The notes beneath the pieces are model-generated. The model was given only the letters and a program-made list of their open reading frames with translations, did no database searches and was not told the DNA's origin. From positions 1-34,699 of the forward strand of contig JAKSYS010000658.1 in NCBI GenBank assembly GCA_022925895.1: a stretch of 34,699 bases of DNA. Reading direction: 5' to 3'. This document shows positions 1 through 9,618 of this stretch, piece by piece; within the stretch, counting starts at the first letter, position 1; each line of letters opens with the position of its first letter. The position numbers were made by a program, and so were the translations under genes. The stretch comes from Fragilaria crotonensis. Lineage: Eukaryota > Bacillariophyta > Fragilariophyceae > Fragilariales > Fragilariaceae.

Positions 1-5
1 AGTAT

Positions 6-242
6 GTTTGGCGTGCGCCACAGTCGACGAACAGACACACCCTACCGATTACCAGCTACTGATGACGCAGCCCTTTGAAGTGCGTCAGTAGCGGTTGAGC
101 GTAGAATGTATGGCCTATAAGACAGATAGTCAATCTCTGCAGCTGTTTCTAGCTGATCGGAGCAGAGAGAGAACTCCACCAAAAATACTTCATATTTTCT
201 ACAAGTGTTCGCGTGAGACGCGAATCGATAGGAAAAGGGATA
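6..242 (+). repeat. A1 terminal repeat of YR retrotransposon
   Basis: 237 bp, repeated at 6462-6698 with the constant offset 6456. I count two substitutions (both G to A in A2) and no indels. It contains an imperfect hairpin: arm 56-69 pairs with arm 81-91, apart from a 3-nt bulge. It ends six bases before the first element ATG (248), so it acts as the 5' leader. Confidence 0.92.
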
Positions 243-247
243 GTACG

Positions 248-550
248 ATGGTCGACAATCCGGCGTTAGCCGAACTAGTCGCAGCGCAACCAGTTGCGCT
301 TCAGCGTCCGTATGCCGCTGACCCAGGGACCCTCACGGGGTGGCTGGTCAAGGATACGCTCGAAGCATCCCCGGATGAGGTGCTTCGCATTTTGGCGGCG
401 ACAAATGCTAAGTACGCAAATGTCAATGCCACCGATGCCAACGCGGAGGATGCCACAAACATCCTCAAGGAATTGGCTGAGGATATATTTGCGGCCGAAG
501 CGTTGGAGACTTTCCTGACGGTAGTGATACCTGAAGGGGGTCAACTGTGA
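248..550 (+). CDS. Small first ORF of YR retrotransposon (100 aa, unknown)
   Basis: This is the first ATG after the A1 repeat. The frame is open upstream to 95, but that part lies inside A1, so 248 is the natural start. The 100-residue product is acidic and alanine-rich (many Ala, Asp, Glu, Asn) with no recognisable domain. Its stop TGA (548-550) shares its last base with the ATG (550-552) of the following Gag-like frame. It could be a separate small protein, or the N-terminal part of Gag cut off by a frame change. Position favours a Gag role. Confidence 0.5.
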   Translation: MVDNPALAELVAAQPVALQRPYAADPGTLTGWLVKDTLEASPDEVLRILAATNAKYANVNATDANAEDATNILKELAEDIFAAEALETFLTVVIPEGGQL

Positions 551-2586
551 TGGTCGTGACAAGAATGTCCCGATACCGCCCAGAACTGGGAGTGGCCTCG
601 CCGTGGTCGGGACAAGGCTTTGGTTTCCTCGGGGAGGTCGAAGGAGGGCAGTTGCCCCCGTTGGTGAAGCTGCCAGATGCGTTGTCGTTACGACAGGCGT
701 TGGCTCCGAAAGAGGTGCTCGCGCCTACGTGGTCCGAATGGAACACCCATTTCGGCATTGACCCTCGCGACGTGCGCATCCGAGGCGAGGAACTCATGGT
801 TGTAGAGGGCGGAGATGACAATGGCAGGAGGGTACTGGTGCCCAAGTTGCAGTACCTTCCTCGTGCCTGGGCGCCGTACTTCTTTGGCGGCACAACTCCG
901 GAGCACGCTATGAGACTGATTCGTCAGCTAACTCGGAACTTGGAGACCGAGCAACAAAAGGAAGTCGCAGCCCCTTTGGAGCGCTGGTGTGCCGCGTCGT
1001 GCGTGCGAAGCGGTATTGTCGGTAATCTGCGCTCGCGCAGCAAGAACTACATCGCGTGGGTGTCGCCGGCGGGGGCACTCGACAGGGCGCTTACGCGTTG
1101 GAGCGCACGAAAGATGGCGCCGTATATCACGATCGCAGTGCCACCGATGATGGCGGCGATGTATCCCCCAGCGGCGGCTGGCGGCGGAGAGGCAGCAGCC
1201 CCATCCCGATGATGCATGCTCCGGGATACGAGGCCGGCAATCGGGACAAGGTGTATAGCCCCTTCGAGCACGAAAGAATTCGGACGGCATGTGGACTTTC
1301 GCACGCCAACTACGAAGCAAGTCGTCCGCCCATTTATGCAGCCATGCTCACGGAAGGCCGGACAATGGCCAAAGTGGAGGCAGTATTGCAGAGATTCTTT
1401 GAACCTATTGCAACGCATTGGGATCCAGTGAAGATCTACGTGTCAACAGAGTTGACGCGCGATGTCAGGACCTGCGCTTCGGCTACGGGAATGAGAACAC
1501 GTACGACACGTGCCATCGCGGAATCTCGCCGTTTGCGGTGCTGCAAGTGTCCATGGAGCAGCAGAACAAGCGTCGTAGGATTCAAGAGCGCCGATCGAGC
1601 GACGCACTTGTCGACAGACGACGCGCGAGATGGAGGCCGAGCCGGAAGCTGTCCAGCACCTACTTCACTATGTTAGGTCTACTAAAAAGTACATACAGTT
1701 GCTGACTGTTCTTTTTGGCCCGGGATGTGCCCACCTGGCGGAGGTACAGGGGGTCTATCAGATATTGTCGGCCAAGTCCGCCGTCTACGAGACGATGACG
1801 GCGGAATTGGTCGCGGAGACTCTATGGCATGTCTTCATCGACGCCCGGGAGTACTTCAGCTACACGGGACCGGGATTGCCGGACTCGCAGTTGTTTGCCC
1901 TGCGCGACTGTCTCAGGAGCTGCTCGTTGAAGGTGACGATTAACTGCCCGGTCTACATGCTCTTGGGACGTCCAGCCCCATCGGTGGCAGCAGTGGTGTC
2001 GCGAACAGGCAGTGCTGGCGGCGGCGGTCGCGGAGGAAGCCACGGGAGCGGTGGATCAGCATCGACGATGTCGACACTCACAGGATCGGCGGCGGCGTCG
2101 CGAGTGGCGCCTGAGATGGTTGGAGGAAAGTGGTTAAACCCGACTCCGATTCCGGAGATTGTATCCATCATGACAGCCCTCCGAGCTCGGAAGCCAGGAG
2201 TGGATATGTACACGATCATGCGGTCCCAGAAGCTACTGATGTCGGATGTTGGCATTGGGGGCCGCGGGCAGTGCATGGACTTCATGTACTTCGGCGAGTG
2301 TGGCAAGTCGGGATGCTCGTACTCCCACGTCGCCGGAGCGGTGTCGGCTGGAAAACGGCGCGACGTGATCAAGAAGATGACAAAGCGGTCGCCGGGTATC
2401 TTGCCGAGGAGACTAGTGCCGGTGGCTGACGAGCAGGGAAAGCATGACTGCGGGAGGATTACGGAGACGAGTAGCGACGACAGTACAATTAATACAACAG
2501 TCGACCTTACATCCGTTAGTTCCACCACTACCCACATCATGTTCGTTCCCCAAACAGCACAAAAATCCCGCCTACACACAGTGTAG
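550..2586 (+). pseudogene. Gag-like gene of YR retrotransposon, CCCH zinc finger, frame-broken
   Basis: Coding character runs through 550-1212, then another frame from about 1209 to 1460, another from about 1460 to 1620, and back to the first frame for 1630-2586. Each change has the sense expected of a one-base loss. The last segment is a globular region followed by a Gly/Ser-rich linker (about 2000-2070) and a zinc-finger-like motif at 2272-2326 spaced C-x8-C-x4-C-x3-H. The position before reverse transcriptase and the C-terminal zinc finger support a nucleocapsid or Gag role. I recognise no capsid fold. Residual sequencing indels could account for the breaks. Confidence 0.6.
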
Positions 2587-2951
2587 ACGCGAACTTGCGA
2601 CCCGTGTTAATATCGGGCGCGGGAATTACAGCACCATACACAGTAGCCGTACTCGCGGCAGCCGGTGAGCGACGGGTAACTGCCGCGTCGTCCGGCGTGC
2701 TCCAGAAGTCGGACACGCGCCAGCGATCGGTGGACAGACCACCCACTCTGCCAGCGCACCAGTGTCGTACTGGCACTGACCCAGTCACTACGGACGTCAC
2801 CCGGCACCGAGGCCGGCACGACGGCCGCCAGACAGACCAGCGGAGTTTTCGTTCGGCGCGCGAATAAGCGCGGAAGATCCGGATCTTCGCCCAAGTCGAA
2901 TCTTTGAGCCACCCGGCGAATCACCCACAAAATTGCACAAGGTAAGCTTAG
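2587..2951 (+). other. Gag-Pol junction of YR element, no assignable domain
   Basis: Two frames are partly open here, one to about 2865 and a second to about 2959. The latter is rich in Pro and charged residues. It is probably the degraded start of the Pol reading frame, but nothing recognisable can be named. A splice-donor-like AAG/GTAAGC lies at 2938-2946, with no convincing partner acceptor. Confidence 0.35.
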
Positions 2952-4790
2952 AAAATTAATGAACCGGAACCGTGGATGCGATTCCACCCATTTGTAGCAA
3001 CGTTGGAGCAGTGGTCAGATGGAGTACCAGTAGTTTGTAGTCCGCCATGGAGCCCAGTAGCAATAGAAACAGCGGTCGCGAGGGGTCCGCACACAAGTGC
3101 ACTAACGCCAGAGGCGCGCCAACTTATAACGGAAGAGATGGAATACCAAGTAGCTGCAGGTTTCTCTGAGATTATGCTGTGGTCAGACGTCCAGGCGCTG
3201 CAACCAGAGCACCTCAAGGTATCCCCACTGGCGGTAATACCGCAAGTCGGCCGACGTGGCCGTCTGCTATTGGATTTATCCTTTGCCGTTCAAGCCCCGC
3301 CGCTGGGAAGCGCGCCAGACGCGCAAATAGGCCCACAGAACCCGCACCGTCTGTGAACGACACAACAACTAAGCTATCGCCAGAATATCCTGTCAAAGAA
3401 GTAGGCCGAGTCCTCGTACGATTGCTCCAGTTTATGGCCGCGGTACCCGCAGAGGAGATAATCAATTTTGCTAAGATTGACCTATCCGATGGCTTCTGGC
3501 GCATGTTGGTTGCTGACGACAGCAAATGGAACTTTGCGTACACACTGCCCGGTGAGGTCGATGCCCCGTGCAAGTTGTCATCCCACATGCCCTCCAAATG
3601 GGCTGGACAGAAAGCCCGGGTTACTTCTGCGCCGCAACCGAGACCGGGCGGGACATTATGCAAGCAGTGATTGATGCCGGAACTGTCTGCCCCCGCACGC
3701 GTTAGATGACTTTATGACACCACACAACCCCTGCTCGCCGCCAGACCAGTCCCGAACGACAGTGCGAAAATGGCAGATGTCGGCCGTGTATGTCGATGAC
3801 TACATTCTGGCTGCCGTGGAAGACCGGGCCGGCACTCTATTGCAACGCACCGGCCGGGCGGCGCTATACACCATTCACGGCCTTTTCCCGCCGCCCGCCC
3901 GCTCAGGCCACATAGGCGGTAAGGACCCGATCTCAGCAAAAAAGCTTGCAGCCGGTGATGCCCGATGGGCCCACACCAAAGAACTACTCGGCTTCGTCTT
4001 CAATGGGAAAGACCGCACCGTGCACCTTACTCAGCGAAAAGCGGCAGGTATTGCCGACGACACCGCCAAGCTACTTAAGAAAAATAGAGTGGCACTTCAC
4101 AAATTTCAGTCCATCGTTGGAAAAATGCGTCACGTTACCACGATACTGCCCGCGGCGCGCGGTCTCTTTACCCCGCTCAACCGTGCCCTGCGCGGCAACC
4201 CAAAGGTCATCTCGTTGGGTGCCCACGGGGAAGTCCGCGCTGCGCTCCTTGATTTGCGGCAGCTGGTGGTCAAACTTGCTGACCGCCCCACCCACGTCAA
4301 TGAAATCCTCCAACTCGGCGCCCCAGCCTACATTGGGTATTGCGATGCGAGTGCCTTCGGCGCCGGCGGAGTCTGGTTCAGCGGCACAGTGCCGCTCCCG
4401 AAACAGTCTGGCGACTGCAGTGGCCGCGGGATATCACCGCGGCCGTCGTTTCTGAGCAACCCGACCGGGAAGCTGACTAACTCAGACCTCGAGATGGCGG
4501 CGGTTGTTTTGCACTTGCGTTCTAGAAAATGTAGTGCCTTCCTTCGGCACCTCCACATTTTTGTCCATAGTGATAATACTCCAAGTGTAGCATGGGTGAC
4601 TAAGATGGCGACCAAAACGGCGCAATCCGATGCTGCACACCGACTCGTCCGAGGTTTGGCGTTGCGCCAACGTATGCTGGAATCGGCCCCCGTGAGCATT
4701 AGTCACGTCGCGGGGACCGACAATGTATTAGCCGATATCGCATCACGCCCCATCCCCACCATTGATGACGACTCTGCGTTCCTCACGCAC
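2952..4790 (+). pseudogene. Reverse transcriptase-RNase H of YR retrotransposon, frame-broken
   Basis: The protein is read in four frame segments. The first, 2952-3290, holds the finger region with HLKVSPLAVIPQ and the LLLDLSF box. The second, about 3357-3570, holds motif A, INFAKIDLSDGFW. The third, about 3570-3705, holds PHALQMGWTESPGYF, the conserved DIRS-type stretch before the active site. The fourth, from about 3693, holds the catalytic YVDD at 3789-3800 and then RNase H. In RNase H the acidic residues are visible in YCDAS (near 4340), SDLEMAAV (near 4485) and VHSDN (near 4565). Every change has the sense of a one-base loss. The sequence is closest in character to DIRS-order RT, not LTR-type RT. 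The product is non-functional as written. Confidence 0.85.
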
Positions 4791-4839
4791 TTTGATTCTG
4801 CCTTCCCATTACAGAACAGATACTGGCGTCGTGCCAGCC

Positions 4840-5952
4840 CGCTACCCGTGCAGCTTTCCAATGTGATTTTGACGCTGCGCGGGCAGCGCTTGACAATGCA
4901 ACGGTGGACACTAAAGTCCGGGCCGCCAACTGGCGGTGGTGGGGACAATACTGCACCGAGTGTGGAGTTGATCCCTGGCTCCGAGACATTAACCCGCCCA
5001 CCCGACTCCAATTATTGTTGGGCTTTGCCGCACGGACTCGAACTGGATATTTTGGGAAGGGAAGGCAAGTTACCTCCCAAACTGTTGAAAAAGCCATGCG
5101 TCACGTGGCACAAGCCTTCATGCTGGAGGGATACCCTGACCCCCGATGCCCCTCTGGATCCAGCGGAGGCGACCTGGCTCTGCCCGTTACCCACTTACTT
5201 AAATCCTATAAAGACCGAGACCCCGTCCCCCGACCACAAGTTGCCCTCCCCGTTGGTGCCATCCAAATGGCCGCCGCCGCCCGCCTAGATGCTGCTGCTA
5301 CCCCCAGGGAGCAGGCAACTGCCCACCTAATCGTCATGGCGTTTTATTTTCTCCTGCGGGTTGGTGAATATACACTACCCCCAGCTCATGTCACCACCCG
5401 CACTATCCAGTTTCGAGTGAGTGACACGCGTTTCTGGCAAGGCCAGACGCTGTTACCGCCCACCAGCGAGGCAGCAACCCTCGCAGCGGCCACCTCTGTG
5501 ACGCTTGTGATGGACAATCAAAAGAACGGGCACCGTGGTGACACCATCCACCAGGAGGCGTGCGACACGGATTTTTGCCCCGTCCGCTCAGTTGCGGCTC
5601 TTGTGAGTGCCATCATGGCCCAAAACATGCCGGTTTCTACCCCACTGAGTTTTGTACAACCAGGCATGCATGTGCAGCCTGGCCATATTCTCCATGCCGT
5701 CCGGCGGGGAGCACAATTAGCTCAGCTCGAGGCAAGCGGCTACCAGTTAACCCGGATCGGTGCGCACTCGCTGCGCGCCTCGGGTGCCATGGCCTTGTGG
5801 TTATCCGGTCATGGCCCGGAAGCGATTATGAAACTGGGACGCTGGCGCACCCAAACATTTCTTACTATATCCACTCCCAAATCGCTGCCCTCACCACAGG
5901 CACCTCTCGCAAGATGGGGCGTTCAGTCAACTTCCACAATGTGGGCGGGTAA
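4840..5952 (+). pseudogene. Tyrosine recombinase of YR retrotransposon, frame-broken before catalytic Tyr
   Basis: This is a phage-integrase-fold recombinase. An open frame of about 350 residues (usable ATG at 4904, coding character from about 4840) contains the N-terminal helical domain and then catalytic features: Arg in FLLRVGEY (about 5356), the H-x-x-R box AHSLRAS (about 5764) and Trp in LGRWRTQTF. The nucleophile Tyr codon TAT lies at 5866-5868 in the next frame, followed by IHSQIAALTTG and a stop at 5950-5952. One base is missing between the Trp and Tyr motifs. It follows RNase H with no spacer domain. It would recombine the circular DNA intermediate into the target. Confidence 0.85.
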
Positions 5953-6224
5953 ACTTTAGTAACCTCAGACTGTACAATCGAACAGCATCGGACCCTGCTC
6001 TTTTCATTACGTTCTTAGGTTTCCGCAGGTTCCTGGGCGGTCCGGCGCCCGCATTTATCCGAACTGTTCGATCGGGACCGGCGCTAGCACCGCGCCGGCT
6101 TCCTGTGCACTTGTAGCTTTGTCAAGGACACCTCCCGGTGGGGGTGGGTGTGTCCTTGGCACCGTTTACAAGGCCGAATTAGCTGGTGCAAATACGACAC
6201 CACGAAGCAAACGGCACCGAGTGG
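5953..6224 (+). other. 3' untranslated part of YR element with hairpin
   Basis: No coding sequence is seen. There is a perfect 9-bp inverted repeat, arms 6123-6131 and 6150-6158, with an 18-nt GC-rich loop. It could be an RNA structure for replication or 3'-end formation. Role unknown. Confidence 0.5.
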
Positions 6225-6463
6225 GGATGATCCGGGAGGGAACAAACCCAAAGAACCTAGAGTTCTGTGGAAATTCCTAACCCTATAGATTCCTGTCTAC
6301 GGCCAATATGCTAGTGTGGTAGTACTGTAGTTGCTAGCACTGGTGCCACACGACCACTAGTGATGACGAAGGATTCTACTGGAGGAACGACATACTGTAC
6401 ACTACGGGAGCTACTCCCAGGATATTCGAAGACCGAGCGCACAGCCCCCTATCTCTGATAGGT
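6225..6463 (+). repeat. B1 repeat of YR retrotransposon
   Basis: It is repeated as B2 at 6739-6983. I see no substitutions, only three length differences in or next to G or C runs (B2 longer by 3, 1 and 2 bases). Its last two bases GT (6462-6463) are also the first two of A2, which gives a B1-A2 junction identical to the joint expected in a circular intermediate. Confidence 0.92.
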
Positions 6464-6698
6464 TTGGCGTGCGCCACAGTCGACGAACAGACACACCCTA
6501 CCGATTACCAGCTACTGATGACGCAGCCCTTTGAAGTGCGTCAGTAGCGGTTGAGCGTAGAATGTATGGCCTATAAGACAGATAGTCAATCTCTGCAGCT
6601 GTTTCTAGCTGATCGGAGCAGAGAGAAAACTCCACCAAAAATACTTCATATTTTCTACAAGTATTCGCGTGAGACGCGAATCGATAGGAAAAGGGATA
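6462..6698 (+). repeat. A2 repeat of YR retrotransposon
   Basis: Second copy of A1 (6-242) at offset 6456, with two substitutions. It directly follows B1. It is separated from B2 by 40 bp of C/G-rich spacer (6699-6738). Confidence 0.92.
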
Positions 6699-6738
6699 CC
6701 CACCCCCCCTCACCGGTGTGACTAGCACACCCCACCCC

Positions 6739-6983
6739 GGATGATCCGGGGGGAGGGAACAAACCCAAAGAACCTAGAGTTCTGTGGAAATTCCTAACCC
6801 TATAGATTCCTGTCTACGGCCAATATGCTAGTGTGGTAGTACTGTAGTTGCTAGCACTGGTGCCACACGACCACTAGTGATGACGAAGGATTCTACTGGA
6901 GGAACGACATACTGTACACTACGGGGAGCTACTCCCCCAGGATATTCGAAGACCGAGCGCACAGCCCCCTATCTCTGATAGGT
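6739..6983 (+). repeat. B2 terminal repeat of YR retrotransposon
   Basis: Second copy of B1 and the right end of the element. It ends in GGT before host sequence starting CACATT. Joining this end to the A1 start (GTTTGGC) recreates the internal B1-A2 junction. Confidence 0.9.
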
Positions 6984-7642
6984 CACATTGTACACCGTAT
7001 ACCGTATACTGATACGCGTATGCCCATATCATAGACATCATGAGTGAGGGTGAGGCTACATGCTACATTGTACTGGTACAGCATACAGCATTCCTCGTAT
7101 GGTCCGGTACAGTTCGTAAATCAGAATGTCCATGTGTCCTGTATCCGAACTTCCCGTGCGCATTGAGAAGTAGGGACTCGTCCAAGTGCTGTTAGCATGA
7201 ATTGTACCAGTGCCGTAGCGCTGTGTACCAGTGCTAGTATTACTCCGTATTCCGTATGTCTCCAATCTACGACTACTGGTCTACCGGTACTGGTGTCTTG
7301 TCCATACCCCTCTCTGGTCCGCACATCCTTGAAGACTGGATACTGGTTAGAAAGAAAAATCTCTGACCATGCAGCAGTGCAGCAGTGAGCAATTAGTGAA
7401 GTTGACACTTTTTCTTTCGACTATATCTTAATCCATCGCTACGCGTACTACGTACTACGTCACTGCTGGGAACATTCCAGCATAGTTCTTATTCGGTGAT
7501 CTAACATCGGATCTCGAACATCGAACACTCACAAGCACTGACCTTTATCCCATACCTTGCAGGCGACAACGAACAACAAGTCGTTTCATTGACTTAACTT
7601 ACTTCCCTGCTTGTATATTGAAGAACGCACTCTCAAATATTC
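6984..7642. other. Intergenic region, no gene seen
   Basis: 659 bp rich in short GTAC/GTAT-type words (for example repeated CGTACTA near 7443-7460). No ORF with domain character is found on either strand. The right part is the likely promoter and 5' UTR of the TMEM65-GAF gene. Confidence 0.5.
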
Positions 7643-9088
7643 ATGTGGCGAGCAGTTGGAGGATCGAGAGTACCATCATTGCCTCGCTTCGCGCAGTCGA
7701 ACCATGGCAGGGGCCGTCGTCCAATGCGCCGCACTTTCTCCTCATCACCGACCAATCCTTCAGAGGCCGAAAAGAAAACTGCCAAGACGCTCTCTTGGAT
7801 GAGCGCCCAAGTTTCCATTCACGGAGAACACGCCGCAAATGAATGGGCTTCCCGTTTGTCCCCGGCCGCCCAACGCGAATTGACAGGACTCATGGTGTCA
7901 AGCCCCCACGCCGCCAACACGGTATTTGCCGTCCCCGAGCCCTCGACTCGCGATTTACGTCTCGTTGCATTCACACAGTCCATCCCCTTTGTCGGTTTTG
8001 GAATAATGGACAACTCACTTCTGATTGTCGCGGGTGACATTATTGATACATCGTTGGGGGTTGCCTTGGGCATATCCACCATGTGTGCTGCCGCCATTGG
8101 AAACATTGTATCTGACGTGGCGGGGGTAATGTTGGGCGCCATTATTGAAGATTATGCGTCTCGCTTGGGATTGCCTGTTCCACAATTATCCATTGCTCAG
8201 CGCCAGTTGCGTTCTGTGCGCTTTGCGAATCAATTCGGATGTGCCGTCGGTCTGGTGATCGGATGTATCATTGGCATGTTCCCGCTATTGCTAATTGATT
8301 CTAATAAGATTCAGAAAATGAAGCAGGAAGCGAAGCTGGATCTCATATTTTCGGATGTTGTGACGAAAGCGAAGGAGCTGATTGGAGCTGAAATCACAAA
8401 TCTCTACCTGATAGTGGATTCCAAAGACACCACCACGCCAACACAAACAAAGCTGACATCGATTGAGGACGCAACTGCAAAGCAACAATATTTCTACAGC
8501 AAGCATGGTCATCCGATTCATATTCCTGTCGGGCGTGGTGTTATTACAAGAGCAGCTATTTCCGGAGAGATTGAGAATATCCAGAAGTAAGTCTATTGAT
8601 GTATGATAGGGGAGTCTCGGTCAATCACGTCTCACACGAGTATAATGCTCTGCATTTCAAGCGCTCTCTCTGAACCAGATATTGCAAAGGAAGAATGGCA
8701 AAAGGCCTTTCCTAATGTTGAGATTCGTAGTTTAGTTTGTGTTCCCGTCTTTGATTCCAGAGGCCGAGTCATTGCGATTTTACAAGCCATCAACAAGGTC
8801 AAACGAGGGTTGACACGGCGAGATTCCGTCCATACAACTGATGCAGGCTTTTCGAAGACAGATGAATCGATTCTGAAGGTATTGGCAACGCATATTGCAG
8901 TTTCCTTGCAGAATATGTACGAACCCGATGTGGAGTTGAGTTTGAATGAGACGATTGATATCTTGAAGGAGCAGGGATTAGCAGGATTGCAGGAACAACG
9001 CCAATTTCTCTCGTTGCCGGCGTCACCCTTGGAGTCCCGCCCTTCTGCGCAGGCAAGGAGAGAAAGGAGTGAGGGCAAGGTTGGATAA
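7643..9088 (+). CDS. TMEM65-like membrane domain fused to GAF domain, predicted mitochondrial
   Basis: Two exons, 7643-8586 and 8662-9088, give 456 residues. The 75-nt intron has donor GTAAGT and acceptor TTTCAAG. Splicing turns the end of exon 1 into ENIQNALSEP, a typical GAF motif, so I trust it. Residues 1-35 are Arg/Ser-rich without acids, like a mitochondrial presequence. Residues about 115-218 match the TMEM65 family, with FVGFGIMDNSLLIVAG, GISTMCAAAIGNIVSD and GCIIGMFPLL forming membrane helices. Residues about 232-400 are a GAF domain with N359-K360, F378 and D382-E383, the NKFDE signature of cyclic-nucleotide-binding GAFs. Human TMEM65 is an inner mitochondrial membrane protein reported to act in sodium-dependent calcium export. 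The GAF tail suggests ligand control of that activity, which is inference. The C-terminus is Arg/Glu-rich. Confidence 0.87.
8587..8661 (+). other. Intron of TMEM65-GAF gene
   Basis: 75 nt, GTAAGT to CAAG. Unspliced reading hits TAA at 8588-8590. Exon 1 ends with two bases of a codon and exon 2 supplies the third, which keeps the GAF reading frame. Confidence 0.85.
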
Positions 9089-9618
9089 TTTTGACATGGT
9101 AGCATTGTTTTGGTTCATTTTATGTTCATTGTTCACGTAGATCTGATGCAGCCTCTAGCATCTCGTCCTGACCTCTGAACTCATCTTGAAACCAGTCATG
9201 CGCCTTTTGTTTAACGTCATTCATGAAATGGTTTGCTCAAATGCGAAGAATTGGGATAGGTGCGGAACGCAACGCTCCTCATCAATTGAAACATCTCCGC
9301 TGTCAAGCAATGTGGCGCACGTCGTCAATACTGATCGTCCACCTGTCAAAATCGTGACTATTGAAGCGATGGCCCCCCGTTACTAATACCATGATCATCC
9401 ATTCACGCATGCCAAGCCGTCGTATGGTCTGCCTTGTACGCGGCTCGCCCTCTTGGCATGTATTGCATTATTGCTGTCATAGGCGCTAGGCTCAAAAGTG
9501 CTTTGATCAGTTGAAGGCACCTTGGCATATGCAGACAGGGCTTTACTAGATAGTGTTAAAGTGGCCCTAGATCCTTTGCAAATATATGAAACGGATGGAT
9601 CAGCCGATTATACTATGG
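9089..9618. other. Convergent intergenic region
   Basis: 530 bp between the 3' ends of the TMEM65-GAF gene and the DUF547 gene. No domain-bearing ORF is visible; it presumably holds both 3' UTRs. Confidence 0.5.

Larger units (their letters stand above)
6..6983 (+). mobile_element. Tyrosine-recombinase retrotransposon, Ngaro/PAT-like, split direct repeats
   Basis: The unit runs A1 repeat (6-242), coding region, B1 (6225-6463), A2 (6462-6698), short GC-rich spacer, B2 (6739-6983). A1 is repeated as A2 and B1 as B2. This split direct repeat layout is diagnostic for DIRS-order elements of the Ngaro and PAT type. Inside, in order, are a small ORF, a Gag-like gene, RT-RNase H with a YVDD box, and a tyrosine recombinase. 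There is no room between RNase H and recombinase for the methyltransferase domain found in DIRS1/PAT elements, which favours an Ngaro-like type. The unit ends share the dinucleotide GT, and no target duplication is visible, as expected for recombinase-mediated insertion. Only 5 bases of left flank are present. The coding frames are broken several times, so this copy as written is non-autonomous. Confidence 0.9.

Noticed and set aside
465-1418. Minus-strand ORFs opposite the YR element Gag
   Set aside because: Arg/Ser/Pro-rich products typical of antisense reading of GC-rich coding DNA; no domains.
3714-5288. Reading the whole 524-residue plus frame as one protein
   Set aside because: The RNase H signal ends near 4790. 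Beyond that the frame is a shadow of the recombinase, whose motifs are in another frame.
6-6983. Interpreting A1/A2 as ordinary LTRs
   Set aside because: The repeats are split (A1, B1-A2-B2), there is no TG...CA, no target duplication, and the element encodes a tyrosine recombinase, not an integrase.
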